Assembly (NCBI GenBank): GCA_025526915.1
Contig: JAHLKH010000024.1
Location: 62,001 to 126,000 of the forward strand
DNA length: 64,000 bases
Reading direction: 5' to 3'
Origin: Entophlyctis helioformis
Lineage: Eukaryota > Chytridiomycota > Chytridiomycetes > Chytridiales > Chytriomycetaceae
Shown here: in pieces, positions 54,501 to 64,000 of the stretch
Layout of the letters: the number at the start of each line of letters is the position of its first letter
Numbering within the stretch: position 1 is the stretch's first letter
Position numbers and translations under genes: made by a program
Notes under the pieces: model-generated
Database searches by the model: none
What the model was told of the DNA's origin: nothing
What the model saw: the letters and a program-made list of their open reading frames with translations, nothing else

Positions 54501-57168
54501 AAACCGAGATCTTACACTCGACCATCGAGACCCAGAATGCTGGCGTTCCGTTGGACTCCCCTGCCTACTTTTCCACGAGCGACCGGTTCCGCACGTCGTT
54601 CACGTCCTTGTCACGGCCGCCGTTCCGACACGCATTCACCGACGTTGTCGTTGAGATTGAGGGCGGCGACACAGTCGCAGCACATGCCGTCATCCTTGCA
54701 TCGCGGTGTCAGTTCTTTGATGCTGTGCTTGGCCGGTACGCTGCATGGCATCTGTCGACACACGAGGACACGGACATGCCTGTCGTGCGACTGCCGCATC
54801 TCTCGCGGCGCGTGTTCGACACGGTGCTTGCATGGATCTACGGCGATGTGCGCGATCCGGGCCAGCTGCTGTCGTTGCACCGGTCGCGCAGCGGGCTTTC
54901 CCTGCAAGAAGATGATGCGAGCGAGGCCGATGGCGACGAGGACGGTGACGAGGAGCATGCTGATATGGCTGCGTTTGTTGTGTATGTACTGGACGTGCTT
55001 GCGGCGTCGAATGAGCTCCTGCTTGACCAGCTCAAGGATATCTGCAGCACGGTGCTGTGTCGTGTCATGGACATCAAGAATGTGATTGCCATTCTCGAGT
55101 TTGCCGAGCTCTACCACGCATACAAGCTCAAGCACGCCTGTCTTGATTTCAGTAAGTGCTGTGCAGCACCGTCTGCCATTGTTGCCTGTGTTGCTGACCA
55201 TGGCAACGCATACGGCAGTTTGCTGGAACCTGGAAACGTTTCTGGAGGGTCGTTCGCTGCTGGATCTGAGCGACGACCTGGTGCTTGAGATCCAGCAGCA
55301 GATGCATGAATTGCAAGTCCGCAAGCTGCCCATCATGCGCGGCCCGCACGGGTACTATGCTCAGCGGCGGCAGCGTGCGGTGCGCGCCGAAGAGATTGCA
55401 AAAGACCGGAAACGCCAGGAACATGAAGAGCGGCGCCGGCTTGCCGCCGAGCTGCTTGCACGACCCATTGTTCCGCCCAGTCCCGAGACCATGGCGATTG
55501 GATCGCTGTCGTCATCACTGCAGTCGCCAGTTGTGCGGCCCAACGGGCAGCTGCGATGCGCTGCGCCAGACCCGTTTGTGCTGGATGGCGGCGATGCTGC
55601 GAGTGCAGGCGATGGTGCACGGGACGACGACAGCATCTTCCAACTGGACATGGACACCGATGCTGCGGCGGCTGCGTCGCGATCGCCCGCCCTATCGGCG
55701 GTGTCGTTCTCGGGATCTGTTTCTGGGCATGGCGCGCGGCGGTCGTCTGATGCTGGCATTGCGACGTCCCTGTCGACATCCGCGCCGCGCAAGGGCAAGC
55801 CCGTGTGGGTCAAGCTGGACGGCGATCTGGAGATGGATAGTCCGCGCATTGCACCATCGACGTCGGTCGACTCTAGCACATCGCCGCAGCTGGCGCCGTC
55901 TTCCGGTGGACGTGTGTGGTCACCCGTCACCAAGGCGCAGGACCACAAGTGAGATGGCTGGCATAGACTGTTGCCTCTTGTCGTTTCTGACATTGATCTG
56001 CTTGGCAGGGGCCGGCCGTCATTGCGCAACATCATGAACGAAGCCCTTGAGCAGCACGGACCACTGGCTCAGTCAGCTGCTCATCCTGCCATGGATGCTG
56101 GCCGTCCGCCTGTGCCCAATCCTACCAAACGGAGCCCGGCGTTCGCGCCAGTCTCGACCAGCATGTCGCAGACCTTTTCACCGCGTGGTAGTGCATCGAA
56201 CGCGCCGCCTCTCCAGTCGCAGCCACCATTCTTCCTTGGCGAGCCGCACGAGCTGTTTTCACTGCCTGCCGCACCAGCAGCACCCAAGCTCAGCCAGAAG
56301 CAGCGCAAGCAGCAGGCGCGTGACCAGCAGCAGCAGCAGCAGCAGCCTCCAGTCCAGCAGCCGGTTCCACCGTCGCCACCGACCAAGGCGTGGGGAGCCG
56401 TGTCGACTGCCGTTGAGGATGCCGCTATTGCACCGGTTGCAGCCGCCACGGCATCTGGAGCCAAGAGCTTGCGCCAGATCCAGGAGGAGGAGGAGATGTT
56501 CAGACGCATGAAGGTCAGCAACACACAGGCACGCGCCAGTCTTTTGAGTCCAGCCGTCATGTCGGCCGAGTCAAAGTGAGTTTGCACGCGTTCTGCTTGC
56601 CGATCATGGAATGCTGGCTGACTGCGTGCTGGGTTTGTTGTGCAGATCTGGCCCGTCCATGCCTGGATGGACTGGATCGGGATGGAACACGTCACCGTCA
56701 CCCGTGCCATCTGTCCCAACGGCATTCTCCGTCTCGCCCGCGCCGACCTCCATGGCACGCTCAAGTCCGGCCAGCAGCAAAGCAGACCGCAGTCTGTATC
56801 CGTTCAACGAGTCAGCGCCGTCGCCAACCAAGCGGCACAGCAGCGGCACGATCCTCGTGTCGTTTGGATCGCCCATGATCACACCGACTCAGACGGCCGA
56901 CCGAGGCAGATCAACACCGTCGCCCTCCCCCCAGCAGCAACAGCAACAGCAGCAAAAGCCACTGCCGAAACAAGGCAAACGGGTCTCGCTCGTGAGCATC
57001 CAGCGCGAGCAAGAGAACCAAGCGCAAGCGCAGATCCGCATGCTCAAGAAACCGCTGTCGCGCATCCAGATCGAGGAGACTGCCATGCGGCAGATCCGAG
57101 AATTCTACATGGCGACGCAGGTGCTCGGCGAAGGCGAGTGGGTGACAATTCACAACCACGAATCCTGA
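51526..57168 (+). CDS. IBTK-like ankyrin-RCC1-BTB-BTB protein (Cul3 adaptor type)
   Basis: Exons: 51526-51945, 52025-52664, 52743-55151, 55219-55948, 56009-56575, 56646-57168 (1,762 aa, phases fit). Domain order equals animal IBTK: two ankyrin repeats (DALGNTPLMTAI, SGYTLLHKALYNGHLALALFML), RCC1-type repeats (VWSWGSNSNYVLGQ, LYTHGFGPGGRLGLGHEE, VWTWGSNEHSQLG, IYTWGTNKGQLGYD), BTB 1 from about 773 (YDVEILVEGGVRVLAHRIIL) and BTB 2 from about 986 (DVVVEIEGGDTVAAHAVILASRC), then a BACK-like helix (NVIAILEFAELYHAYKLK). The C-terminal third is Ser/Pro/Gln-rich and ends in a charged helix (IQIEETAMRQIREFYMATQ). BTB1 has a long insertion. Known IBTK proteins bind CUL3 as ubiquitin-ligase adaptors; the substrate is unknown here. 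The stop codon overlaps AATAAA (57168-57173). Confidence 0.92.
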
Positions 57169-57255
57169 ATAAAGCTGCAGCTTGACTGCATAACGCACAA
57201 CGCGAATCACACGACAGCCTCCCACGACCACAGCAACACAGAAGCGACGCACACG

Positions 57256-58036
57256 ATGGCTTACCAACAACAACCGCAGATGGCTCAGCCCGGTACTGTA
57301 AGTAGGGGCACCGTAGCATGCTGTGTGTTGCTGGCTCGACGCTCGACGGCTAACACGCCAACGCCATGTACCACGCTCGCCACCACCCGCTCCTACGTGT
57401 TTTGCCAACCCATGCAACAACACAGACCGTGATTATCGTTCAAGGAGGCTCTGGCGCACCGCAGGGCGAGCCTCGCGAGTGGACGTACGGCCTCTTCTCG
57501 TGCTTCGAGGACTGCGGCAAGTGCTGCTTCAGCTGCTGCTGCCCGTGCTTTGCCTATGGCGAAATCAAAAACACTCTCAACCGCACCGACGGTGCCTGCA
57601 ATTCTGTATGTGTTGCTGGTAGTATTCGTGGTGGTTTTGGCGGTATCGGTGGTGTCGCGTCGGTTGCATGAATGTGGCATGACGGCCATGAACTGACACA
57701 TGAGTTGGTGGATATGGCACGCTTTGATGGGAGCAGGACTGCTGCGTGGCGTTTCTTATGGGGTACATTGGCTGCTGGTGCTTCCTCGGTGGGTCCAACC
57801 GCACAACAATCCGCTCCAAGTTCAACATCCGTGTAAGCGATGCGCTCCTCGCTCGTTCTCCAAATGCTGTTGCTGCATGTCTGCGCAGCACGATTCTGAC
57901 TTGCAGATGCTTCGCACGCCATACCATGCAGGCTGGAGGCTGCGGCGACTGCTGCATCCACTGCTGCTGTGCGACGTGCGCGCTCACGCAAGAGATGCGC
58001 GAGGTCGAGGCCATGAAGCAGGCCGGCAGACTCTAG
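57256..58036 (+). CDS. PLAC8-family Cys-rich protein A
   Basis: Exons: 57256-57297, 57426-57605, 57737-57832, 57932-58036 (140 aa). Family signature is visible: REWTYGLFSCFEDCGKCCFSCCCPCFAYGEI (first Cys cluster), a hydrophobic segment DCCVAFLMGYIGCWCFLG, then KFNIR and GDCCIHCCCATCALTQEMREV (second cluster with the conserved CxxC..C-L-Q-RE). The last exon is taken to start at 57932, the acceptor that gives in-phase AGGCGDCC; an acceptor 26 bases earlier would break the frame. PLAC8 proteins are small membrane-associated proteins involved in cell size or metal handling in plants and fungi; no specific role can be read here. AATAAA is at 58084-58089. Confidence 0.88.
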
Positions 58037-58133
58037 ACCATGCTGGCCCTCTCTCACTCCAACACGCAGCGCTCAACCCACCCAATAAACGCTTGAATTC
58101 CGCTCTTGCCATTGTGTCTGTCATCGCACACAG

Positions 58134-59119
58134 ATGGACGCGAAGCCAACAGCTCCAGACGCGACGCGCTCCAACCATCAGCCGCTGAATGGGTCGGTGG
58201 TGCCCGAGGAAGCACCGCCCGCCTACGAGATGATGGCCATGGCATCCTCGTCATCGGCACCGCCCATGCCGCCGGCACAGTACCACCAAGCGCAATTGGA
58301 GGCTGAGCAACTGGCACGACCACAGAAACCACAAGCTCAGCAATATCAGGCGTACCCTATCCAGCCGCAGCCTCAGATGCAGCCTCAGATGCAGATGCAA
58401 CCACAGATGCAGATGCAGTATGTGTATGCTCCGCAGAATGGACAGCAGCCGCCAGGGCAACTGCCTATGACGGTTGTTCCTGTGCAGCAGATGCAGCCAG
58501 GCATGATTGCGCCCGTCATGATGCCAGCCGGCCAAAACGGATCCCAGGTCATCTTTATCGTCGTGAGTGCCACGGCAACGCCAAGATGGCCCGATTGGCC
58601 ATCACATGGATGGTCGTCCTCCAGCAACGCTAACCGACTGTGCCGTCCAGCAACATCCTCCGCAGCCGCCACAGCCGCCGCAGCCACGAGCATGGAGGTA
58701 TGCTCTGATTGATATCGGCAAGCCAGAGTACATGTCCGTGCTCTTGGCGTCCATGTACTGCCCGTGCTGCGTGTATGCCAAGAACGTGACGATGCTGCAC
58801 AACAACAAGCGCGAATACTGCTGCGCGTGTCTGCAGTACTGCTGCTGCTCGGTGTGTTTTGGCATCGAGACTCGGCGAGAGATCCGGGCACAGTACCATA
58901 TCAAGGTGGGTTCCGCTGCTCTGTGGGCTCATGCTCATGCTCTTGTTGCTGCTCGTGCTGTTGTGTGGCTGGCGTGCTGACGCGATGGACATGTGGTGTG
59001 AGCAGGGCCAGAACCTGATTGACGATGTCATGGCACACTGCTGCTTCCGCCCTTGCGCGCTCAGTCAGGAGCGGTGCGAGTTGCTTTCTGCGCCGCCACA
59101 GCACACACACAGTGGCTGA
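58134..59119 (+). CDS. PLAC8-family Cys-rich protein B with Gln/Pro/Met-rich N-terminus
   Basis: Exons: 58134-58562, 58651-58905, 59006-59119 (265 aa). The first ~150 residues are Pro/Gln/Met-rich, with a PPAY motif (EEAPPAYEMM, a possible WW-domain ligand) and tandem PQMQMQ repeats. The PLAC8 domain follows: WRYALIDIGKPEYMSVLLASMYCPCCVYAKN, LQYCCCSVCFGIETRREIRAQYHIK, DDVMAHCCFRPCALSQERCEL. Relative to protein A the second Cys cluster is reduced to CCFRPCALSQE. The three-residue pattern RxIRxxYxIK is kept. It is adjacent to gene A in the same direction (97 bp apart), suggesting tandem origin, but protein similarity outside the domain is low. Confidence 0.85.
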
Positions 59120-59267
59120 TGCACACGTAAGAATGAAAGGCAGATATCCGTTGTCCGGCGGCTGTGGCAGTGTCGGTGGCTGTGGCAAGACACAGACCGT
59201 GCGAATCTGATTGGACGGCTGCTCAGTGCTGCTTGGCTGCCGTGCCATGATGCTTGGCTGCTGTGCA

Positions 59268-60220
59268 GTGTGGCAGGGCAGCAGTGTACAAAAAGCGGCT
59301 GCCTGCCCGCTGCCTGCCGTTCCCGCCATCTCGCCAATCCACACAGCCAGCCGCCATGTCGTACGCCAACACTCAGCAGATGAACACCAACGGCCAGGTA
59401 CGTCTGTGGTGCTGCCTGTGATGCCGCCTGCTCGCGTCCACCAAACCCTGTCTGCAGTCCATGGCGCTGACGGCTGCTCCTGCTCTCTCTCTCTCTCATG
59501 CTCTGCCACCGTTCAAGCCCGTTGCCGGCAACGGCCCCAAGAAGGCGTCGTTCGAGGTCGGCCTCTTTGACTGCTTTGGCGACATTGGTGAGTCTGTCCG
59601 CCCACATGCCAGCACGCCTGCTCCGCCTGCCCAGCTGTCCGCTTGCCCATCAAGCTATCGTTATCGCTCGCTCGCTCGCTCGACGACTCTGCAAGTGCTG
59701 ACACCCCGTCCAAAGGAACCTTCATCGTCGCGTGCTTCGTGCCCTGCGTTACCTACGGCCAGAACCAGCAGAGAGCCAACGACAAGGACAGCTGCTTCAC
59801 CGTGAGTGTCTTGCCTCTGTCTGCTGCGCACTTGCCGCTCGCCTGTGCACGCCTTTGTGCTCCGTTGTGCACGCCTTTGTGTTTCTTGGCCTGGCCTCAC
59901 GTGATTGCCCCACGAGATCCGACGCTGATCTGACCCATTTGCGTGACCATCAGGACGGCTGCATCTACTGCCTGTGCGCTCCTTGCGCTCCCTGCATCGG
60001 CACCTACGGCCGCGGCAAGGTTGCCGACCGTGTCAACGTCGACAACAACATGCTCGGTGACTTCGCGGCCCACTGCTGCTGCCTGCCCTGCGCTCTCACC
60101 CAGGAGAGCCAGGAGCTTGACCGCTTCCTTAGCAACAAGCACTAGATGTCCCAACTGCCCCAATAAACTCGTCCATCACCACAGTCTTGAGCAATGCCTG
60201 TTTATGTATACGGGATACGA
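59268..60220 (+). repeat. Recent tandem duplication, left copy (partner about 61718-62663)
   Basis: The PLAC8 gene C with about 90 bp of upstream sequence, all introns and about 75 bp of 3' flank recurs with very high identity at an offset near 2,450 bp (gene D). Introns are conserved almost as well as exons, so the duplication is young or homogenised. Small indels, such as a CT dinucleotide in intron 1, distinguish the copies. Confidence 0.85.
59356..60145 (+). CDS. PLAC8-family Cys-rich protein C
   Basis: Exons: 59356-59397, 59518-59587, 59716-59801, 59954-60145 (129 aa). Start MSYANTQQMNTNGQ, then PVAGNGPKKASFEVGLFDCFGDI, GTFIVACFVPCVTYGQNQQ, DGCIYCLCAPCAPCIGTYGRGKV and FAAHCCCLPCALTQESQEL. 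The second exon is taken to start at 59518 after TTCAAG rather than at the earlier TGCAG, because the CT-repeat between them differs by 2 nt from the twin gene D and so cannot be coding in both. This shows PLAC8 features with a shorter first Cys cluster. AATAAA is at 60162-60167. Role unknown beyond the family. Confidence 0.87.
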
Positions 60221-60282
60221 GGGGCAGGCAATCACAGCGATCCCGCCACCGGTGGCGGTGGCGCTCTGGCGACAGAGTTGGA

Positions 60283-61460
60283 ATGGACGAGCAACAGCCA
60301 CCACATGCCGCTGTGCACCAGCAGGACGACATGGACGCAGCAGCACAGACGCAGCCAGCTCCCAGTCAAGCAGACCCACAGGTCATCGACCCAACAGGGA
60401 TGTTTCTGGACTGCGGCTTGTGCTTCCACTGCAACAATGGTTCATTTGACAGCATGACACTGGTGGACAAGAAGAACCAAATACATTCGCTGCTGCCGCT
60501 CGTCAAGCTCACAGACGGCCCGCGTAAAGGCGTGATATGCATCCAAGTGTCTCACCTCCCCTTGGTTCTGACAAGCTTCGTGCCAAGACGACTTAACAAC
60601 AACGTCCCTGCCTTTGCCATCAAGGCGAAACTTGGCGGCCGTGAAGTATTGGTGGTGCTTCTCAAAGACATTGACAAGCTTCTCATCAAGCTCCCATGCC
60701 TCGAAGATCCCAGCAATCCTGACATTGTGATGCATGGCATTGCATCTTGATCCCTCGTTCAAGAGCAGCGTCTTCCAACTCCTTGAGCACTATGCAAAGT
60801 ACCGCGATCATCACAAGGTAAATCTGATCACCCACAACGCACAATAAGCAGTGGAATCACTCACTGACTTCTAAACCTCACACGACAGTTTGCCGAGACG
60901 AGCGTCTTTGCAGCAGCCAACAGCCAGAATCTGGGCATGCTTGTGACACTTGATCCAAAAGCAGAGTTTGCAGTCCCAGAAGGAGCGACCTTTACGCACC
61001 TGTATGGTCGCGCGCTTACGTCCTATCCCGTGGAGCAAGTAAGCTTACAAACGGGCAGACAACACACTATCCTTAACGATCAGCACCAACCATTGCATGG
61101 GACACAGCTGTTTAACGCGTGGCGAGACAGTTTACGACGGACTGGAAAGGGCCGGAATGACAAGCCAGACCTGGAAGAGTTCATGTCAGTCGCACGACAG
61201 ATGCAACTCATCTTCAAGATCAGGTCGATGGACGTCAAGCAGCGCGGATTCCTTGTTGAGCCATCCTGCAAATGCCGGTAGGATATTCTCATAGGATCTG
61301 TATGCACTGATCGCACAGCAGACTGACTGCACAAACAGCACATACCCATCCTACGACAGATCATACAACATCTTTGTCTGGGGCCCCATCAGCGATCCCG
61401 TCCAGAAAGAGTATGCTGTGTACACCAATGCAGCCAGACAGAGGTTGACATGTGTGAGCA
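60283..61460 (+). CDS. Unrecognised multi-exon gene between the PLAC8 duplicates (3' end unresolved)
   Basis: Exons read as 60283-60817, 60889-61038, 61084-61277 and from 61339 on. Introns have GTAAAT, GTAAGC and GTAGGA donors and phases agree, but the first exon needs one extra base removed near 60735 (between DPSNPDIVM and ALHLDPSF). The product starts MDEQQPPHAAVHQQDD, then FLDCGLCFHCNNGSFDSMTL (a short Cys cluster), KGVICIQVSHLPLVL, VFQLLEHYAKYRDHHK, FTHLYGRALTSYPVEQ, DLEEFMSVARQMQLIFKIRSMD and YDRSYNIFVWGPISDP. No domain is recognised. The region is less GC-rich in codon choice than its neighbours. Beyond about 61460 several frames are open and no end can be fixed. It may be a decaying or recently arrived gene. 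Confidence 0.45.
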
Positions 61461-61805
61461 GAATTGCTGCAGGCATTCTGTGTGTATCGCCTCGACAGTT
61501 CTCAAAGTCAGACCAATCCAAGCGCCAGGCCTTACAGCAGCTCGATGATACGCAGCAGCTCGACGATACGCCGAGTGATCGATGTTGGCCGTTCGGACAT
61601 TGCAGCAGTCATCACCGAGGCAGCACCGGCGGCAGCAGTGGCAGTGGCGGTGGCAGTGGCAGTGACACGACACGGCTGTTCACTGCCCGCGCTGCAGAGC
61701 TGCTGTGTTGCTTGGCTGTGTGGCAGGGCAGCAGTGTACAAAAAGCGGCTGCCTGCCCGCTGCCTGCCGTTCCCGCCATCTCGCCAATCCACACAGCCAG
61801 CCGCC

Positions 61806-62590
61806 ATGTCGTACGCCAACACTCAGCAGATGAACACCAACGGCCAGGTACGTCTGTGGTGCTGCCTGTGATGCCGCCTGCTCGCGTCCACCAAACCCTG
61901 TCTGCAGTCCATGGCGCTGACGGCTGCTCCTGCTCTCTCTCTCTCTCTCACGCTCTGCCACCGTTCAAGCCCGTTGCCGGCAACGGCCCCAAGAAGGCGT
62001 CGTTCGAGGTCGGCCTCTTTGACTGCTTTGGCGACATTGGTGAGTCTGTCCGCCCATATGCCGGCACCCCTGCTCTGTCTGCCCAGCTGTCCGCCTGCCC
62101 ATCAACCTGTCGTTATCGCTCGCTCGCTCGCTCGACGACTCTGCAAGTGCTGACACCCCGTCCAAAGGAACCTTCATCGTCGCGTGCTTCGTGCCCTGCG
62201 TTACCTACGGCCAGAACCAGCAGAGAGCCAACAACAAGGACAGCTGTTTCGTCGTGAGTGTCTTGCCTCTGTCTGCTGCGCACTTGCCGCTCGCCTGTGC
62301 ACGCCTTTGTGCACGCCATCGTGCTTCTTGGCCTGGCCTCACGTGATTGCCCCACGAGATCTGACGCTGATCTGACCCATTTGCGTGACCATCAGGATGG
62401 CTGCATCTACTGCTGTTGCATGCCTTGCTTGTCTCCCTGCATCGGCACTTACGGCCGCGGCAAGGTTGCCGACCGTGTCAACGTCGACAACAACATGCTC
62501 GGTGACTTCGCGGCCCACTGCTGCTGCCTGCCCTGCGCTCTCACCCAGGAGAGCCGGGAGCTTGACCGCTTCCTTGGCAACAAGCACTAG
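61806..62590 (+). CDS. PLAC8-family Cys-rich protein D (twin of C)
   Basis: Exons: 61806-61847, 61970-62039, 62168-62253, 62396-62590 (130 aa). It is nearly identical to gene C, including introns and core promoter. Coding differences concentrate at the third/fourth exon junction: QQRANNKDSCFV instead of QQRANDKDSCFT, and CIYCCCMPCLSPCIGTYG instead of CIYCLCAPCAPCIGTYG (one extra codon), and SRELDRFLGNKH at the end. The Cys-cluster change could alter metal or lipid contacts, but this is inference. AATAAA is at 62607-62612; the next gene on the minus strand ends about 60 bp further on. Confidence 0.88.
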
Positions 62591-62674
62591 ATGTCCCAAC
62601 TGCCCCAATAAACTCGTCCATCACCACAGTGTTGAGCAATGCCTGTTTATGTATATGGGATACGCCTCGTCAAG

Positions 62675-64000
62675 CTAATCGTCGTCTGTGTCACGGTCAT
62701 GCTGCTGATCGGCTTCGTCCGCGTCCAGCTGGGTCGTCTTGATGCTGACTGCCCGCACGGTCTGCGACGGATCGGCAGGCACGTGCAAGAGTGGCGACGG
62801 CTGTGAACCCATCTCCCTCATCTGCATCAGTATGGGCCGCGGCGACTCAAACTGCGTCTTTGTTGCATCCGCTGCTGAACCAGCATTGTCCAGCCGTGTG
62901 CGCTCAGACTGTTGTCATTGACCGTCCGCCGATCCTGTGGCCTGGTTCGTGGCTGGTTGCGCTTTGGCGGGCTGCTGTGTTTGTTGCTGTGTTTGTGATG
63001 CACTGGAATGGCGAGTCGAAACTGGGCAGCGCCGCCGGCAGCGCCTGCATCGCCAGCCGCAATCCGATTCCGCTCGACCGCCTCTGCATACACCGCCAGC
63101 CCGTTTGCAGCTGAGCTCGGATCGGCGGTCGGGTCAATGTATTGTTTGCCGGTCGCTGCAGACACAAGGGATCGGCCGAGCGTGGCGAGTCTGACCCGCA
63201 GGAACGTGCGTGCGGTATCGTCTTGGAGCAAGAATGCCAGCGGATACGCCGTGTTCATGAATCCCGAGCAGATGCCGACAGCAACATTGAGTTTGTGCGA
63301 TCGCGTCCGTGTGATGAACGAATACAGCATCTCGATGGCCACGAGCCAATACGACACTGTTGCCGTGGGCAGTCGTCAGCATCAAACACTCAGTGCGACG
63401 CATAGGCTGCGTAAACCCACCCACAAACATGACGGCAATCAGCCGTGCGCGTTGGATCACCGCCGTCATGGCCAGCTCGGTACGGCTTGGCCCCTCCTTG
63501 ACAGAAACAGTATCGCCTGCCTGCGATGACACTCGCTTTTCCAGGACGGCAGCAATCCGGTTGTACATGACGAGCACCTGCACAGGTGTCAACAGGATGC
63601 CGGCCAGCCCCATGAGCATCCACACGATCATATTGGGCTTCCTTGACACGATGTTCCAGTAGCACACCCAGCGGCACGGCTGGACAATGTATGGATCGCT
63701 GACAGCCTCTGGCCAGAGCGGGAACGATCCCACGACCATCGCGTACAGGTGGATGACAATAAGGTAGACATGCATGGTCGGCGCGACAGACGCGGCTTGT
63801 TTTCGACAACGACCGAGTAGTGGCTGTATGCGGTCAGCATGAGAGTCCTGGGCAATGCGGTTTGTGAATGGATAATAGTCAGCTGTATCGCAGAAACACG
63901 ACAGCCGCCGCGGGTACGACTCGGAATAGATTGCCGAGCAAGGCGTCTCACGAGACGGGCACTGCGCCATGACATTGAGACGGCAGTATACCGCGCCAGC
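62675..64000 (-). CDS. Seven-TM receptor-like gene, 5' end beyond the window, frame disrupted
   Basis: Minus-strand gene; the frame is open to the right edge, so the start is outside or at 63970. Visible from the 5' side: a Cys-rich segment (ETPCSAIYSESYPRRLSCFCDTADY), membrane segments HVYLIVIHLYAMVVGSFPLW, CRWVCYWNIVSRK, MIVWMLMGLAGILLTPVQVLVMY, then ARLIAVMFVGGFTQP, SYWLVAIEMLYSFI and NVAVGICSGFMNTAYPLAFLL. An extra C near 63371 is needed to join the parts, and the polar tail (DNAGSAADATKTQFESPRPILMQM..DADEADQQHDRDTDDD, stop TAG 62675-62677) lies in another frame, with an in-frame TGA near 62921. It is not closely related to the 31-37 kb 7TM family. It may be a receptor pseudogene or carry consensus errors. 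Confidence 0.5.

Noticed and set aside
1..64000. Bacterial-style features (ribosome binding sites, rho-independent terminators, operons)
   Set aside because: Spliceosomal introns, a Pol III tRNA gene with box A/B, and AATAAA signals show a eukaryotic nuclear genome, so these feature types do not apply.

Overview
This is nuclear DNA from a eukaryote with a compact, GC-rich, intron-bearing genome, most probably a zoosporic (chytrid-type) fungus. Introns are mostly 55-120 nt with GT..AG ends and strong donors (GTACGT, GTGAGT, GTAAGT). Genes sit 20-500 bp apart on both strands and several have AATAAA a few bases after, or overlapping, the stop codon. The gene set includes fungal or opisthokont housekeeping genes (COX16, NOP2, VAC1/PEP7, a GYP5/EVI5-type TBC protein, a DSS1-like RNase, a P5B ATPase) and genes common in early-diverging fungi (IBTK-like, HROB-like, ankyrin repeats). 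The species was not identified; lineage is inferred from gene content and style.

Layout, left to right. 1-1000: 3' end of an ankyrin-repeat gene, a non-LTR retrotransposon RT fragment and a tRNA-His(GUG). 1.3-7.2 kb: a C9orf85/DUF2039 homologue, a ChaC-type gamma-glutamylcyclotransferase, a two-CNB-domain protein and a divergently transcribed degenerate Ras/Rab-like GTPase. 7.3-14.4 kb: a ~1,400-aa protein with a condensation-type (NRPS C) fold interrupted by coiled-coil/SAM-like and low-complexity insertions, then a K/T-type cyclin with a long RS/RD-rich N-terminus. 14.6-24 kb: HROB-like OB-fold protein, TBC RabGAP, VAC1/rabenosyn-like FYVE protein. 24.2-30.8 kb: a two-PAH protein with a C-terminal membrane anchor, and a 1,500-aa low-complexity protein. 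31-36.8 kb: tandem array of seven-TM genes of unknown function (three intact, one with a nonsense codon, one chimeric 5'-truncated fragment) shaped by a 3.9-kb-offset duplication. 36.9-43.2 kb: COX16 and a P5B ATPase. 43.6-57.2 kb: a secreted/anchored Cys-rich protein, DSS1-like exoribonuclease, NOP2 and an IBTK-like ankyrin/RCC1/BTB protein. 57.2-62.6 kb: four PLAC8-type Cys-rich genes, two from a recent ~0.95-kb duplication, with an unrecognised gene between. 62.7-64 kb: a 7TM receptor-like gene running off the right edge.

Functional themes are endosomal Rab traffic (TBC, VAC1), ribosome and RNA work (NOP2, DSS1-like, CDK-cyclin) and membranes (P5B, 7TM array, PLAC8). No operon-like pathway cluster is apparent. 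Four otherwise convincing genes (condensation-like, cyclin, HROB-like, DSS1-like) need a few single-base frame corrections, nearly all missing bases in or next to short homopolymer runs, while their neighbours are intact. This looks more like consensus indel error than decay, but cannot be settled from sequence alone. All exon structures are my own reading from splice consensus, phase and protein similarity.
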